Below are positions 16,597 to 24,444 of a DNA stretch of 32,163 nucleotides, in pieces. Origin of the DNA: Nostoc sp. FACHB-973 (GTDB lineage: Bacteria; Cyanobacteriota; Cyanobacteriia; Cyanobacteriales; Nostocaceae); contig NZ_JACJSJ010000099.1 of NCBI RefSeq assembly GCF_014698115.1, positions 1 to 32,163 on the forward strand, given 5' to 3'. The first letter of the stretch is position 1; each line of letters opens with the position of its first letter. The translations under genes and the position numbers were made by a program. Below the pieces are notes generated by a model. The model saw nothing but the letters and a program-made list of their open reading frames with translations, ran no database searches and was not told where the DNA came from.

Positions 16597-17010
16597 TTAG
16601 ACTAAACCGCCAGCGGCTTGAAAGCGAGCGCGGGCGCGTTTGAAGGCTTGAGTCGCTTGGATTTGTGCTTGGCGATCGTCTGCTGTCACTTGACCCAGAC
16701 GCGCTTCTGCTTGGTTATAAGCAGCACGGGCTTCTTCTAGATTGATTTTGTCGCCACGTTCAGCACCGTTAACCAGAATTGTGACTTCATTTTCTTCAAC
16801 TTCGGCAAAACCACCCAAAAGAGCGATCGCTTGCCAATTCTGATTTTTAGCTGCACGGACTCGCATCACACCTGTATCCAGGGCGGTCAACAGTGGTGCG
16901 TGTCCAGTTAAGATACCTAACTGACCCGTAGTGCTAGGCAAAACTACTTCTTCAGCTGGGGCATCCCAGACTGTTTTATCTGGGGAAATTACACGAACGG
17001 TTAATGTCAT
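16597..17010 (-). CDS. atpC: ATP synthase epsilon subunit
   Basis: This is the epsilon subunit of the F1 central stalk, which couples rotation to catalysis and can inhibit ATP hydrolysis. It has 137 residues, the cyanobacterial norm. The N-terminal beta sandwich contains LPSTTGQLGILTGHAPLLTALDTGV. The C-terminal two-helix hairpin runs EEARAAYNQAEARLGQVTADDRQAQIQATQAFKRARARFQA. The frame is open further upstream to 17070, but those residues come from a repeat; MTLTVRVISPD is the usual start and an AAGGA lies about 11 bases before it. It follows atpD after a 142-base spacer full of hairpins. Confidence 0.97.
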   Translation of the reverse strand: MTLTVRVISPDKTVWDAPAEEVVLPSTTGQLGILTGHAPLLTALDTGVMRVRAAKNQNWQAIALLGGFAEVEENEVTILVNGAERGDKINLEEARAAYNQAEARLGQVTADDRQAQIQATQAFKRARARFQAAGGLV

Positions 17011-17152
17011 TTGTCTTTTGTCCTTTGTCCGTTGTCTTTTGCAATAGCCATTAGTCATTAGAATTTGCACTAATGACTAATGACCCTTCGGGTTCGCCAG
17101 TTGCTCATGGGGGAAACCCCCAAGACCACACTGGCTCACTAATGACTAATGA
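17011..17152. repeat. Heptamer repeats and hairpins between atpD and atpC
   Basis: CATTAGTCATTAG (17049-17061) pairs perfectly with CTAATGACTAATG (17070-17082) over an 8-base loop. GGGGGAAACCCCC (17109-17121) forms a second compact hairpin. A CTTCGGGTTCGCCAGTTGCT dispersed repeat lies between them, and CTAATGACTAATGA recurs at 17138-17151. The array runs into the atpD stop codon. These hairpins would be transcribed between the two genes of the operon. Confidence 0.9.
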
Positions 17153-18601
17153 CTAACCTTTGATTTTTTCAGCTTTGGCGATCGCTTCGTTAATATCGCC
17201 TACCAAGTAGAAAGCCTGTTCTGGCAGGTCATCCAGTTCACCAGACAGAATTTTTTGGAATCCTTTGATGGTGTCTTCCAACTTCACGTATTTACCAGGA
17301 GAACCGGTGAATACTTCTGCCACAAAGAACGGCTGAGACAAGAAGCGCTCAACTTTCCGCGCCCGTGCCACTACTAGACGGTCTTCTTCAGACAATTCAT
17401 CTAGACCGAGAATGGCGATAATGTCTTGTAGTTCTTTATAACGTTGCAGAGTTGATTGCACCGCACGGGCAGTATTGTAGTGTTCGTCACCTACAATGTT
17501 GGGCTGTAGCATGGTGGAAGTGGAACCCAGGGGGTCCACCGCTGGATAAATTCCCTTAGCCGCCAAACCACGAGACAGTACTGTGGTTCCGTCCAAGTGA
17601 GCGAAGGTGGTTGCAGGTGCGGGGTCGGTGAGGTCGTCCGCAGGTACGTACACTGCTTGAATTGAGGTAATGGAACCCTCTGTAGTGGAGGTAATCCGCT
17701 CTTGCAGTTCACCTACGTCAGTACCCAATGTAGGCTGATATCCCACCGCTGAAGGCATCCGACCCAGAAGCGCTGACACTTCTGAACCTGCTTGTACAAA
17801 CCGGAAGATGTTGTCAATAAACAGCAGCACGTCTTGTTTGTTGACATCACGGAAGTACTCTGCTACCGTCAATCCGGACAGACCAACCCGCATTCTCGCT
17901 CCGGGTGGCTCGTTCATCTGACCGTAAACTAGAGCAATCTTAGACTCGTTGAGGTTGTCTTTGTTGATTACTCCAGATTCAATCATTTCGTTGTAGAGGT
18001 CATTGCCTTCACGGGTGCGTTCACCCACACCAGCAAAAACAGATACTCCACCGTGCTGAGTAGCGATGTTGTTAATCAACTCCATCATGATCACGGTCTT
18101 ACCAACACCAGCACCGCCGAACAGACCAATCTTACCGCCACGTCGATAGGGAGTCAGGAGGTCAACAACTTTAATCCCAGTCTCAAATACCGAAGGTTTG
18201 GTTTCTAGGTCAGTGAATTTAGGAGCAGAGCGGTGGATGGGTAAGGTTGCCTCAGCATTTACAGGTCCTCTATTGTCCACGGGTTCGCCAAGGACGTTGA
18301 AAATCCGCCCCAAGGTGGCTTTACCAACTGGCACGCTGATGGGAGCGCCTGTATCGACGACCTCCAGACCACGCACCAAGCCATCGGTGGAACTCATCGC
18401 AACAGTCCGCACCTGGTTGTCGCCCAGCAGTTGCTGTACTTCAACAGTGAGGTTGATTTCCTGTCCAGCTTCGTTGGTGCCTTTGATGGTCAGAGCGTTG
18501 TAGATTTGGGGCAATTTCCCGCCGGGAAATTTAACGTCTACAACTGGACCAATGATTTGGGTAATGTAGCCTATGTTTGTTTTTTGTGCGGTTGTGACCA
18601 T
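17153..18601 (-). CDS. atpD: ATP synthase beta subunit
   Basis: This is the catalytic beta subunit of F1, which makes ATP on the cytoplasmic face of thylakoid and plasma membranes. The protein is 482 residues. Walker A is GGAGVGKT (162-169). The catalytic glutamate region is GERTREGNDLYNEM, Walker B is DVLLFIDNIFRF, and the DELSEED regulatory loop is intact. The gene leads the atpD-atpC unit, called atpB-atpE in much cyanobacterial literature. On the minus strand a CATAAT sequence about 50 bases upstream of the start is a possible -10 element. The TAG stop is part of a CTAATGA repeat. Confidence 0.98.
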   Translation of the reverse strand: MVTTAQKTNIGYITQIIGPVVDVKFPGGKLPQIYNALTIKGTNEAGQEINLTVEVQQLLGDNQVRTVAMSSTDGLVRGLEVVDTGAPISVPVGKATLGRIFNVLGEPVDNRGPVNAEATLPIHRSAPKFTDLETKPSVFETGIKVVDLLTPYRRGGKIGLFGGAGVGKTVIMMELINNIATQHGGVSVFAGVGERTREGNDLYNEMIESGVINKDNLNESKIALVYGQMNEPPGARMRVGLSGLTVAEYFRDVNKQDVLLFIDNIFRFVQAGSEVSALLGRMPSAVGYQPTLGTDVGELQERITSTTEGSITSIQAVYVPADDLTDPAPATTFAHLDGTTVLSRGLAAKGIYPAVDPLGSTSTMLQPNIVGDEHYNTARAVQSTLQRYKELQDIIAILGLDELSEEDRLVVARARKVERFLSQPFFVAEVFTGSPGKYVKLEDTIKGFQKILSGELDDLPEQAFYLVGDINEAIAKAEKIKG

Positions 18602-18781
18602 GCTGCGCCTAATGATTGAAGCTATATTTCAGATAAGGTCGTTGAAGACATAAGATTATGCAATGTCATCTTTCAGGTTAGCACTGAACGCCCCCACCTT
18701 CGCCTTAAATTGATTCTTAAGACTGAGGTTGGGGATCAAAAATTCGCCTTGTTTGTGAAAGTGGCTCTGAGGATACATAAA

Positions 18782-18810
18782 ATACTTAAAAGTACAACTT
18801 TTTTAAGTAT
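18782..18810. other. Inverted repeat in the atpD/PEP-CTERM spacer
   Basis: ATACTTAAAA (18782-18791) and TTTTAAGTAT (18801-18810) are exact inverses with a 9-base loop. It lies after the terminator-like hairpin of the PEP-CTERM gene and about 180 bases upstream of atpD. It could be a second terminator stem or a regulatory site for atpD; the sequence does not decide. Confidence 0.45.
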
Positions 18811-18822
18811 CAAAATCAAAAC

Positions 18823-18851
18823 TGCCATGTCAATACGAAGTTGACATGGCA
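18823..18851 (-). terminator. Terminator hairpin of the PEP-CTERM gene
   Basis: TGCCATGTCAA (18823-18833) and TTGACATGGCA (18841-18851) form a perfect 11-base stem with a 7-base loop. On the minus strand it follows the gene's stop by 26 bases and leads into GTTTTGATTTTG, a T-rich tail. This is the most terminator-like structure in the window. Confidence 0.75.
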
Positions 18852-18877
18852 AGGATTAAATTAAATTAATAACAAAT

Positions 18878-19559
18878 TTATGCTTTAACTGGGGCTTGCT
18901 GTTCTTTGCGCTTGTAGAGAGAGATAACGCCAAAAGCACCTAGTCCTAGTATACCGATGAGAGAAGCAGGTTCGGCAACTGACTTACTTGCAGGAGTAAA
19001 AGAAAGATTATCATAGACAAACGCAGGATCTTCTCCTATTCCAGTGAGGACGACCTTGCTAATGTTACCTAAAGGTGAAGAAAAGCTCAACTCTCCCCAC
19101 TCTCCCAATCCTGTAGTAATAGTCTCAGTACCTAGTAGCGAGTTTTCGATATCAAATGCTTGTAGCTGGAAAGTATTAGGCTCTCCTCCAGAAGCAAAAA
19201 TAGAAAAATCACTTATCAGATCAGCAAAACTGATTGTTTCTGGATCTGTGGGTACACCACCGTTTGATAGGATGACATCTCGATTGAATGCCAGAAAGTT
19301 AAAGCCACTGAGTGCGTCAACTCCAAAATTCCCGGACTGATTTAGTATTGAGCCTCCACTTAGTTGACCAGGGCCACTAAAGGTTACACCCAAGGGCGCA
19401 TACAAGTTCGTAAGGGGAGTGGTTTCAATGAATAAAAGTGGAGCATTTACTAGGATTACCATTGGCATCAGTGTCAAAGTTAATAAAGCCCGCCTGCGCT
19501 GCACTAAAGGTTCCCAGCGTTATGAACCCTGTGGCGATGGTAGCTATTGATAACTTCAT
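18878..19559 (-). pseudogene. PEP-CTERM anchored exported protein, broken by a one-base insertion
   Basis: The C-terminal 200 residues read well in one frame and end with a PEP-CTERM sorting tail: AEPASLIGILGLGAFGVISL followed by KRKEQ. Such tails are recognised by exosortase. The matching N-terminus lies in another frame. It starts at the ATG at 19557-19559 with MKLSIATIATGFITLG, a signal peptide ending near AAQAG, then FINFDTDANGNP. The two join at 19451, where one extra base turns DANGNP-VNAPLLF into DANGNPSKCSTFIH and a stop. Removing that base restores a protein of about 226 residues. It may be a true pseudogene, a phase-variable state, or a sequencing error. The body (VTFSGPGQLSGGSILNQSG and onward) is typical of cyanobacterial extracellular proteins of unknown function. 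Confidence 0.85.
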
Positions 19560-20542
19560 TACAGATAAAGTAGCCATAAAACTTATTTCTCCAAAAAGGT
19601 GTATGTCAACAGTCGGTACACTCCAAACTGCCTAAGCAAAGATCAAAAACGAAATTGCACACAACGCCTTACACGCAACACATACCAATTCAGACGCTTA
19701 CAGTGGGCGATCGCACACAAGCAATGATGAAAATAACTTAATCCCTCAATGTCACTACATTTATGAGGTTGCTAGCATTTTTTTAGCTTGATTTTAGCTA
19801 CTTGTATAATGACCAGTATCATTAATAAATGGAGTTAAAAAAGCAAGTATTATTACTGAAGCTTACTCAATATTTATAATATCGATTTGTACTTTTTTAT
19901 ATAAAACCTGTTAAAAGCCTGACTTTATAAAGCTTGTATAGCCGTTGTTAAGCTATTAGGTTAATAATCAACACCAAAAACTTTATAAATTTATAGTAAA
20001 GTTATATACAAATACATAATAGTATGATATGCGCTTTGCGTAAGCGCAGTCATCCTGGCACATCGCCAACATAGCAATTCGGAAAGCGAAGTGGGATTAA
20101 ATGAACCTACACAAAAAATCTGCTCTTCCTAGCGATCGCTTCAAAGAGCAGTGCCATGCCATTTCATTCAAATAGTGAATACAAATGCTCTTGATGCCAT
20201 TTCGGAATTGGATAAAACAGTAATTACTAATTTTTAGTTTCATAATATACATTTTCCACTGACGTAAACGAATCGAGGGCACCCAATACTATAAATATGT
20301 ATTTGAGTCAATAACAAAAAGCTATATTAAATTATTTTCATACCTTAGATAGATAGATTTCATAAAATCTATATACAAACTAGATTTTCAAATCTTGTGA
20401 ATATCCATAATATAAAAATAGGTACAAAAAGCGGAAAGTTCCAGCAACTGGCTTTTGGCGAACATAACTTTCCTTTGCAACTGTTTTTAGTTAAGCCTTG
20501 GCGCTTTCGCTTCATCCTCACACCTCCACCGAGCAATAGCTT
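19560..20542. other. Long AT-rich region without a gene
   Basis: This 983-base gap has no convincing coding frame. It should hold the PEP-CTERM promoter at its left end. A consensus TATAAT is at 19805-19810 on the plus strand, with only a weak -35. TGCGCTT/AAGCGCA forms a stem at 20030-20048. CTGCTCTT (20120-20127) and AAGAGCAG (20144-20151) form a stem whose loop carries GCGATCGC. The region 19780-20030 is very AT-rich. An unannotated non-coding RNA is possible but not shown. Confidence 0.5.
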
Positions 20543-21367
20543 ATGAATTTCTCGTTAGTGCGACAATATTTTTATCAGGAGATTCAGCAGTCTGACGAGA
20601 GAATTAATTTAGCAAAGGCAGCTTTATATATTGCACAAGAAGAATATCCTAATTTAGACCCAGAGGAATATATCAATGCCCTTGATACAATGGCATGGGA
20701 GCTGCAAGAACGCCTGCCTCAGGAGCGATATCCTTTGCGGATGATTCAAACTATTAATCAATATCTCTACGATGATTTAGGATTTTCTGGTAATAAAATT
20801 GACTACTATGACCCGCGCAACAGTTATTTGAATGATGTAATTGACAGACGATTGGGGATTCCCATTACTTTAGCGTTGGTTTACTTAGAAGTTGCCCGAC
20901 GGATAGAGTTTCCGATGGTGGGTGTAGGAATGCCGGGACATTTCTTGATTCGCCCAGATGTTCCAGATATAGAAATTTTCGTCGATGCGTTTAATGGTGG
21001 TGAAATAATATTTGCTGAAGATTGCCAAGAAAGACTATCTCAACTTTATCAGCAACCAGTGACGCTACAACCAGAATTTTTGGCTGTAGTAACTAATCGG
21101 CAATTTTTAGCAAGGATGCTGACAAATCTAAAATTTATTTACTTAAAACAACAAGAGTTGGAAAAAACACTAGCAGCAGTTGAACGAATTTTACTGCTGT
21201 TTCCTGATTTAACTTTAGAATTGCGCGATCGCGGTTTAATCTATTATCAACTCGGCTACTATCCTCAAGCTGCAAAAGACTTACAAACTTATTTAGTAAA
21301 AGTTCCTGATGCTAAGGATGCATCGGTGATTCGGCGGCTACTTGGCGAGTTGGGAAAGGATGAGTAG
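20543..21367 (+). CDS. SirB1 family protein with transglutaminase-like and TPR regions
   Basis: This 274-residue protein belongs to the SirB1/transglutaminase-like family with a C-terminal TPR region. The core YDPRNSYLNDVIDRRLGIPITLALVYLEVARRIEFPMVGVGMPGHFL (about residues 92-138) is the family hallmark; it lacks the catalytic Cys of true transglutaminases at the expected place. Residues about 200-265 form TPR-like helix pairs (LEKTLAAVERILLLFPDLTLELRDRGLIYYQLG). The molecular function is not known for the bacterial family. It is predicted cytoplasmic. The TAG stop is the first part of a polypurine repeat array. Confidence 0.88.
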   Translation: MNFSLVRQYFYQEIQQSDERINLAKAALYIAQEEYPNLDPEEYINALDTMAWELQERLPQERYPLRMIQTINQYLYDDLGFSGNKIDYYDPRNSYLNDVIDRRLGIPITLALVYLEVARRIEFPMVGVGMPGHFLIRPDVPDIEIFVDAFNGGEIIFAEDCQERLSQLYQQPVTLQPEFLAVVTNRQFLARMLTNLKFIYLKQQELEKTLAAVERILLLFPDLTLELRDRGLIYYQLGYYPQAAKDLQTYLVKVPDAKDASVIRRLLGELGKDE

Positions 21368-21432
21368 GGAGTGGGGATGAGGGAGATGAGGGAGATGAGG
21401 GAGATGAGGGAGCAGGGGAGGTAGGGGGGGAA
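21366..21432. repeat. GGGAGATGA polypurine array
   Basis: Four tandem copies of the 9-base unit GGGAGATGA sit between GGAGTGGGG and GGGGAGGTAGGGGGGG. This is a long purine-only stretch on one strand, the complement of the units at 1-36 and 764-817. It lies between the convergent SirB1 and SRPBCC genes. Confidence 0.88.
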
Positions 21433-21443
21433 ATAACCAATAC

Positions 21444-21887
21444 CTAATTTTGTTGTTCTGCGACTCGTTTGAGGCGGCGGAGTTGGGCTTCCATGTCTTG
21501 TTTTGTCCAAGATGCGGCAAAGGTTTTGAAACCCCAACTTACTAAGGGGTTAGGAATATCGAACTCAAAGCGGTTCAGTAGGAGTGTTCCTTTTTGTGTT
21601 GGTTGACATTCCCAGCGATCGCGCCCTTGAAAAAATCCTTTAAATTCCCAGACTACCAAACCCGGTTGTCGTTCCACAACTACGCTATTCAAAGTAGGTT
21701 GGAGTAGAGGAATTTGAATGATAAAACGGCTTTTACTACCTACATCAGTACTCCAAACTTCGCCCACAGGTTCGCAACGAAGGACAGGGTTTAGCCAACG
21801 ATGCATGAGGGCTAAATCGCTAATACAGCGCTCGACTACTGTGGCTGTAGCGTTAATTTGAATTGATTGTTCCAGTACTTGGGACAT
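21444..21887 (-). CDS. SRPBCC family protein
   Basis: This 147-residue protein has the SRPBCC (START/Bet v 1-like) pattern: an opening strand (VLEQSIQINATATVVERCI), an early helix (DLALMHRWLNPVLRCEPVG), then alternating strands ending in a long C-terminal helix (FAASWTKQDMEAQLRRLKRVAEQQN). Such folds bind hydrophobic ligands in a cavity, and the ligand here cannot be told. The open frame begins at a TTG (21914); the ATG at 21887 gives MSQVLEQSIQ, the better start. It is convergent with the SirB1 gene and has no signal peptide. Confidence 0.85.
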   Translation of the reverse strand: MSQVLEQSIQINATATVVERCISDLALMHRWLNPVLRCEPVGEVWSTDVGSKSRFIIQIPLLQPTLNSVVVERQPGLVVWEFKGFFQGRDRWECQPTQKGTLLLNRFEFDIPNPLVSWGFKTFAASWTKQDMEAQLRRLKRVAEQQN

Positions 21888-21929
21888 TCCAGATCTTTTA
21901 AGCTGTTGCTGCAATTAGAGTAACGCAAA

Positions 21930-22032
21930 ATGGGGAATGAGGTATTGGGCACTTGTACTAAGTGGAGCCGTAGTATTGGGACGTGTGGGAAGGGTGGGAA
22001 GCTTTTTTATAATCTCCCACTCCCTACTCACC
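21930..22032. repeat. Composite G-arm/core/C-arm repeat element, copy C
   Basis: A degenerate G-rich arm (TGGGGAATGAGGTATTGGGC and GTGTGGGAAGGGTGGG) leads to the core GGAAGCTTTTTTATAATC (21997-22014). A short C-rich arm (TCTCCCACTCCCTACTCACC) follows. The core is the reverse complement of copy D's core (26017-26034) with one difference in 18. Confidence 0.75.
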
Positions 22033-22282
22033 TTTTGACCTTTTTTTCGATAAAGCGAAAAAATTTGGATTATATCAAACAGACAATGAGTTTACAGGTA
22101 ATTTGCTGGTAAATTGATAGGCAAAACACTAGTAAACTTACTGGGATGCAGAATTATTCAATGGGCGGCGTCCACGATTCCCCAATTTTAGTAGAACAAG
22201 TTGGGGAGAAATGGGCGCTTTGGATCTGGGTACTGGCAACGAAATTCTTTTACAGCAATTTACAGGTAAATAGACCACGCGG

Positions 22283-22310
22283 TAGGGGCACAGCAATGCT
22301 GTGCCCTTAC
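22283..22310. repeat. GTAGGGGCAC...GTGCCC palindromic repeat
   Basis: GGGCACAGCA (22286-22295) and TGCTGTGCCC (22297-22306) are exact inverses around a single A. The outer GTAG and TTAC nearly continue the stem. It belongs to the same palindrome family as 5511-5532 and 31845-31876. Confidence 0.85.
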
Positions 22311-22483
22311 GACAGATGTGGTTCAAATATATGAAAACTGCTGTAAGATTTGGTTCTGGTATGAATTTACATACTTATATTTTCAGTACTTAGTCCCCAA
22401 TCCCCACTCCCTAGTTCAAATCAAGCTACCCGATAAGTATCTCAAGTGTTTTTGGCGAACTAAAACCTTAATAGCGGAAAACC

Positions 22484-24148
22484 ATGAACACAACTTGGCA
22501 AGGAATAACCCAGTTGATAGATATTGGTTTATCGATGAGGGGACAGCAATTTTTGGCACAATCATCGCCCAGTCTGCAACCAAGTCAAGGGACAGTAAAC
22601 CAAGGTGTCGCTGATGTGCAAGGAATTGTTGAACAGTTAATTCTGTTTATGCCCCGTGTACTGGGAGCAGTGGCAATTTTGTTTGTAGGTTGGCTAATTG
22701 CAGCGATCGCAGCGACGGTGACGCAAAAAATTCTCAACCGCACAAACTTAGATAACCGGATTGCCGCAGGGATAACTGGTCGTCAGGATCTTCCCCAGGT
22801 GGAGAAGTTAATCTCCGACTTGGTTTTTTGGAGCATTATCTTGCTGACGGCGGTAGCTGTTTTACAAACGCTAAATCTAGAGATAGCGTCTCGACCCCTC
22901 AATACTTTTCTTGAGCAACTTATTGGCTTTTTGCCAAAGTTGGTTGGTGCTGGAATCCTTTTGGCAGCTGCCTGGGTATTAGCGAGCGTTGTCAAGATTG
23001 TTACTGTGCGTTTATTACGGACATTTAACCTGGATGAGCGTTTGAATGCACAACCCGCAGATAGTGCGCCCAGTCTCAATCAATTGTCTCTCAGTGAAAC
23101 CATTGGCAATGCTCTGTATTGGTTTATATTTTTACTGTTTCTGGTTCCGATTCTGGATACTCTCGGACTTAGGGAAGCCCTAGAACCAGTACAAGCTCTA
23201 ATTACAAAGATTCTGGTAATTCTGCCAAACATTTTAGCAGCGGCGCTGATTGCCGCAGTTGGGTGGTTCATCGCTAATGTGGTGCGGCGGATTGTGACGA
23301 ACTTGCTAGCAAGTACTGGTATTGACCATTTAGGTAGTCGATTTGGCTTATCTTCGACTGCGGGAGTGCAACCTCTATCAAGTATTATCGGCACAATTGT
23401 CTATATTTTGATTTTGATTCCTGTGGCGATCGCAGCGCTGGATGCTTTACAAATTCAAGCAATATCACAGCCAGCGATCGCTATGTTACAACAGGTTCTC
23501 AACGCAGTACCTGCCATCTTTACAGCTCTTGCAATTTTGATTGTTGCCTATTTCCTGGGACGGTTTGTAGCAGATTTGGTTACAAGTATCCTGACTAATT
23601 TAGGCTTTAATAACATTTTCACTGTATTGGGTCTGACAACACCTACTAGGCGAATTGTCATTTCCACAGAACCAACAGAACCAACACCTCCTACGATTCC
23701 CACCCGTACCCCATCGGAAATTGCAGGCATTGTTACCTTAGTGGGTATTATGCTATTTGCAACGGTGGCGGCAGTAAATATCCTGAATATTCCAGCCTTA
23801 ACAGCCTTAGTGTCTGGTATTTTGATTATATTCGGGCGGATATTGGCGGGTTTGGTAATATTTGCCATTGGTTTATTCCTGGCAAATCTAGCTTTTAACA
23901 TTATTACCAGTTCTGGCGATCGCCAAGCACAAATTTTAGGACAGGTAGCGCGGATTTGCATCATTACTTTAGTCTCAGCAATGGCACTGCAACAGATTGG
24001 AGTTGCTAGTGATATTGTGAATTTAGCCTTTGGACTTTTGTTAGGTGCGATCGCTGTTGCAATTGCCCTAGCTTTTGGTTTAGGAGGTCGTGATATTGCC
24101 CGCGAACAAGTTCAAGAATGGCTCAATTCTTTCAAAGGTAGAAACTAA
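22484..24148 (+). CDS. MscS-related multi-helix membrane protein
   Basis: This 554-residue membrane protein has about ten or eleven hydrophobic helices in a repeating pattern: a helix, a loop, and then AAxxxxxIxTxLLxxxGLD-like stretches (residues about 50-100, 155-200, 240-285 and 340-395). This matches the conserved TM-helix repeat family annotated as mechanosensitive channel related. The C-terminus FGLLLGAIAVAIALAFGLGG (about 519-538) resembles the pore-lining glycine/alanine helix of small-conductance channels. A charged tail RDIAREQVQEWLNSFKGRN follows. A role in release of solutes under osmotic downshock is inferred from family, not shown. No full MscS cytoplasmic domain is present. Confidence 0.85.
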   Translation: MNTTWQGITQLIDIGLSMRGQQFLAQSSPSLQPSQGTVNQGVADVQGIVEQLILFMPRVLGAVAILFVGWLIAAIAATVTQKILNRTNLDNRIAAGITGRQDLPQVEKLISDLVFWSIILLTAVAVLQTLNLEIASRPLNTFLEQLIGFLPKLVGAGILLAAAWVLASVVKIVTVRLLRTFNLDERLNAQPADSAPSLNQLSLSETIGNALYWFIFLLFLVPILDTLGLREALEPVQALITKILVILPNILAAALIAAVGWFIANVVRRIVTNLLASTGIDHLGSRFGLSSTAGVQPLSSIIGTIVYILILIPVAIAALDALQIQAISQPAIAMLQQVLNAVPAIFTALAILIVAYFLGRFVADLVTSILTNLGFNNIFTVLGLTTPTRRIVISTEPTEPTPPTIPTRTPSEIAGIVTLVGIMLFATVAAVNILNIPALTALVSGILIIFGRILAGLVIFAIGLFLANLAFNIITSSGDRQAQILGQVARICIITLVSAMALQQIGVASDIVNLAFGLLLGAIAVAIALAFGLGGRDIAREQVQEWLNSFKGRN

Positions 24149-24179
24149 AAGTTGATGAAGGCGCAATTTCGTATGTATA

Positions 24180-24235
24180 GCAAGGGACTGGGGACTGGGG
24201 ACTGGTGACTGGGTGAAAAGTCTTTTTGTGTCTAG
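24180..24235. repeat. GGGACTG array, partial composite element
   Basis: GGGACTGGGGACTGGGGACT is followed by GGTGACTGGGTGAAAAGTC. It looks like the G-rich arm of the composite element with a degenerate core and no C-rich arm. It lies between convergent genes. Further right (24350-24425) there is a loose tandem of GAGTTTAGAAGCTC-like units. Confidence 0.65.
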
Positions 24236-24444
24236 ATTTTATCATCTGTTAATGTCCTAACCACCAAGGCTTTTGCTATAAATCTGAGAAAATGCAGCCG
24301 TAAACATCAATAATAGAGACAATCTATCGCTAATTTTGCCTAAGAGGTTGAAAGTTAGAGTTTAGAAGCTCGGAGTTTGAGTGTAGAACTTGACATTTCG
24401 AGTTCAGAGGCTCAAGTTCCGAGTTGTAAATACGTGTCAAGGCA

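Larger units (their letters stand above)
21888..22483. other. Intergenic region before the MscS-related gene
   Basis: This 596-base gap contains repeat element copy C (21930-22032), AT-rich sequence, a palindromic repeat at 22283-22310, and a C-rich remnant (CCCCAATCCCCACTCCCTAG, 22394-22413). Open frames here (for example 22146-22334 and 22318-22614) overlap the repeats or the following gene and do not look real. The promoters of the flanking divergent genes should be inside it. Confidence 0.6.

Noticed and set aside
20097..20282. 61-codon open frame on the minus strand in the long gap
   Set aside because: It covers a hairpin and a HIP1 site, has no ribosome binding site and an ordinary AT-rich composition without domain pattern.
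20505..20530. Yfr1-like motif (ATCCTCACACCTCCAC) before the SirB1 gene
   Set aside because: It resembles the conserved ACTCCTCACAC of the cyanobacterial Yfr1 RNA, but the flanking stems expected in that RNA are not visible.
22146..22334. Overlapping open frames on both strands before the MscS-related gene
   Set aside because: Both run through the palindromic repeat at 22283-22310 and have no support on either strand.
22405..22430. Possible tRNA T-arm (AGTTCAAATCAAG)
   Set aside because: No acceptor stem, anticodon arm or D-arm can be drawn around it; the upstream part is a C-rich repeat.
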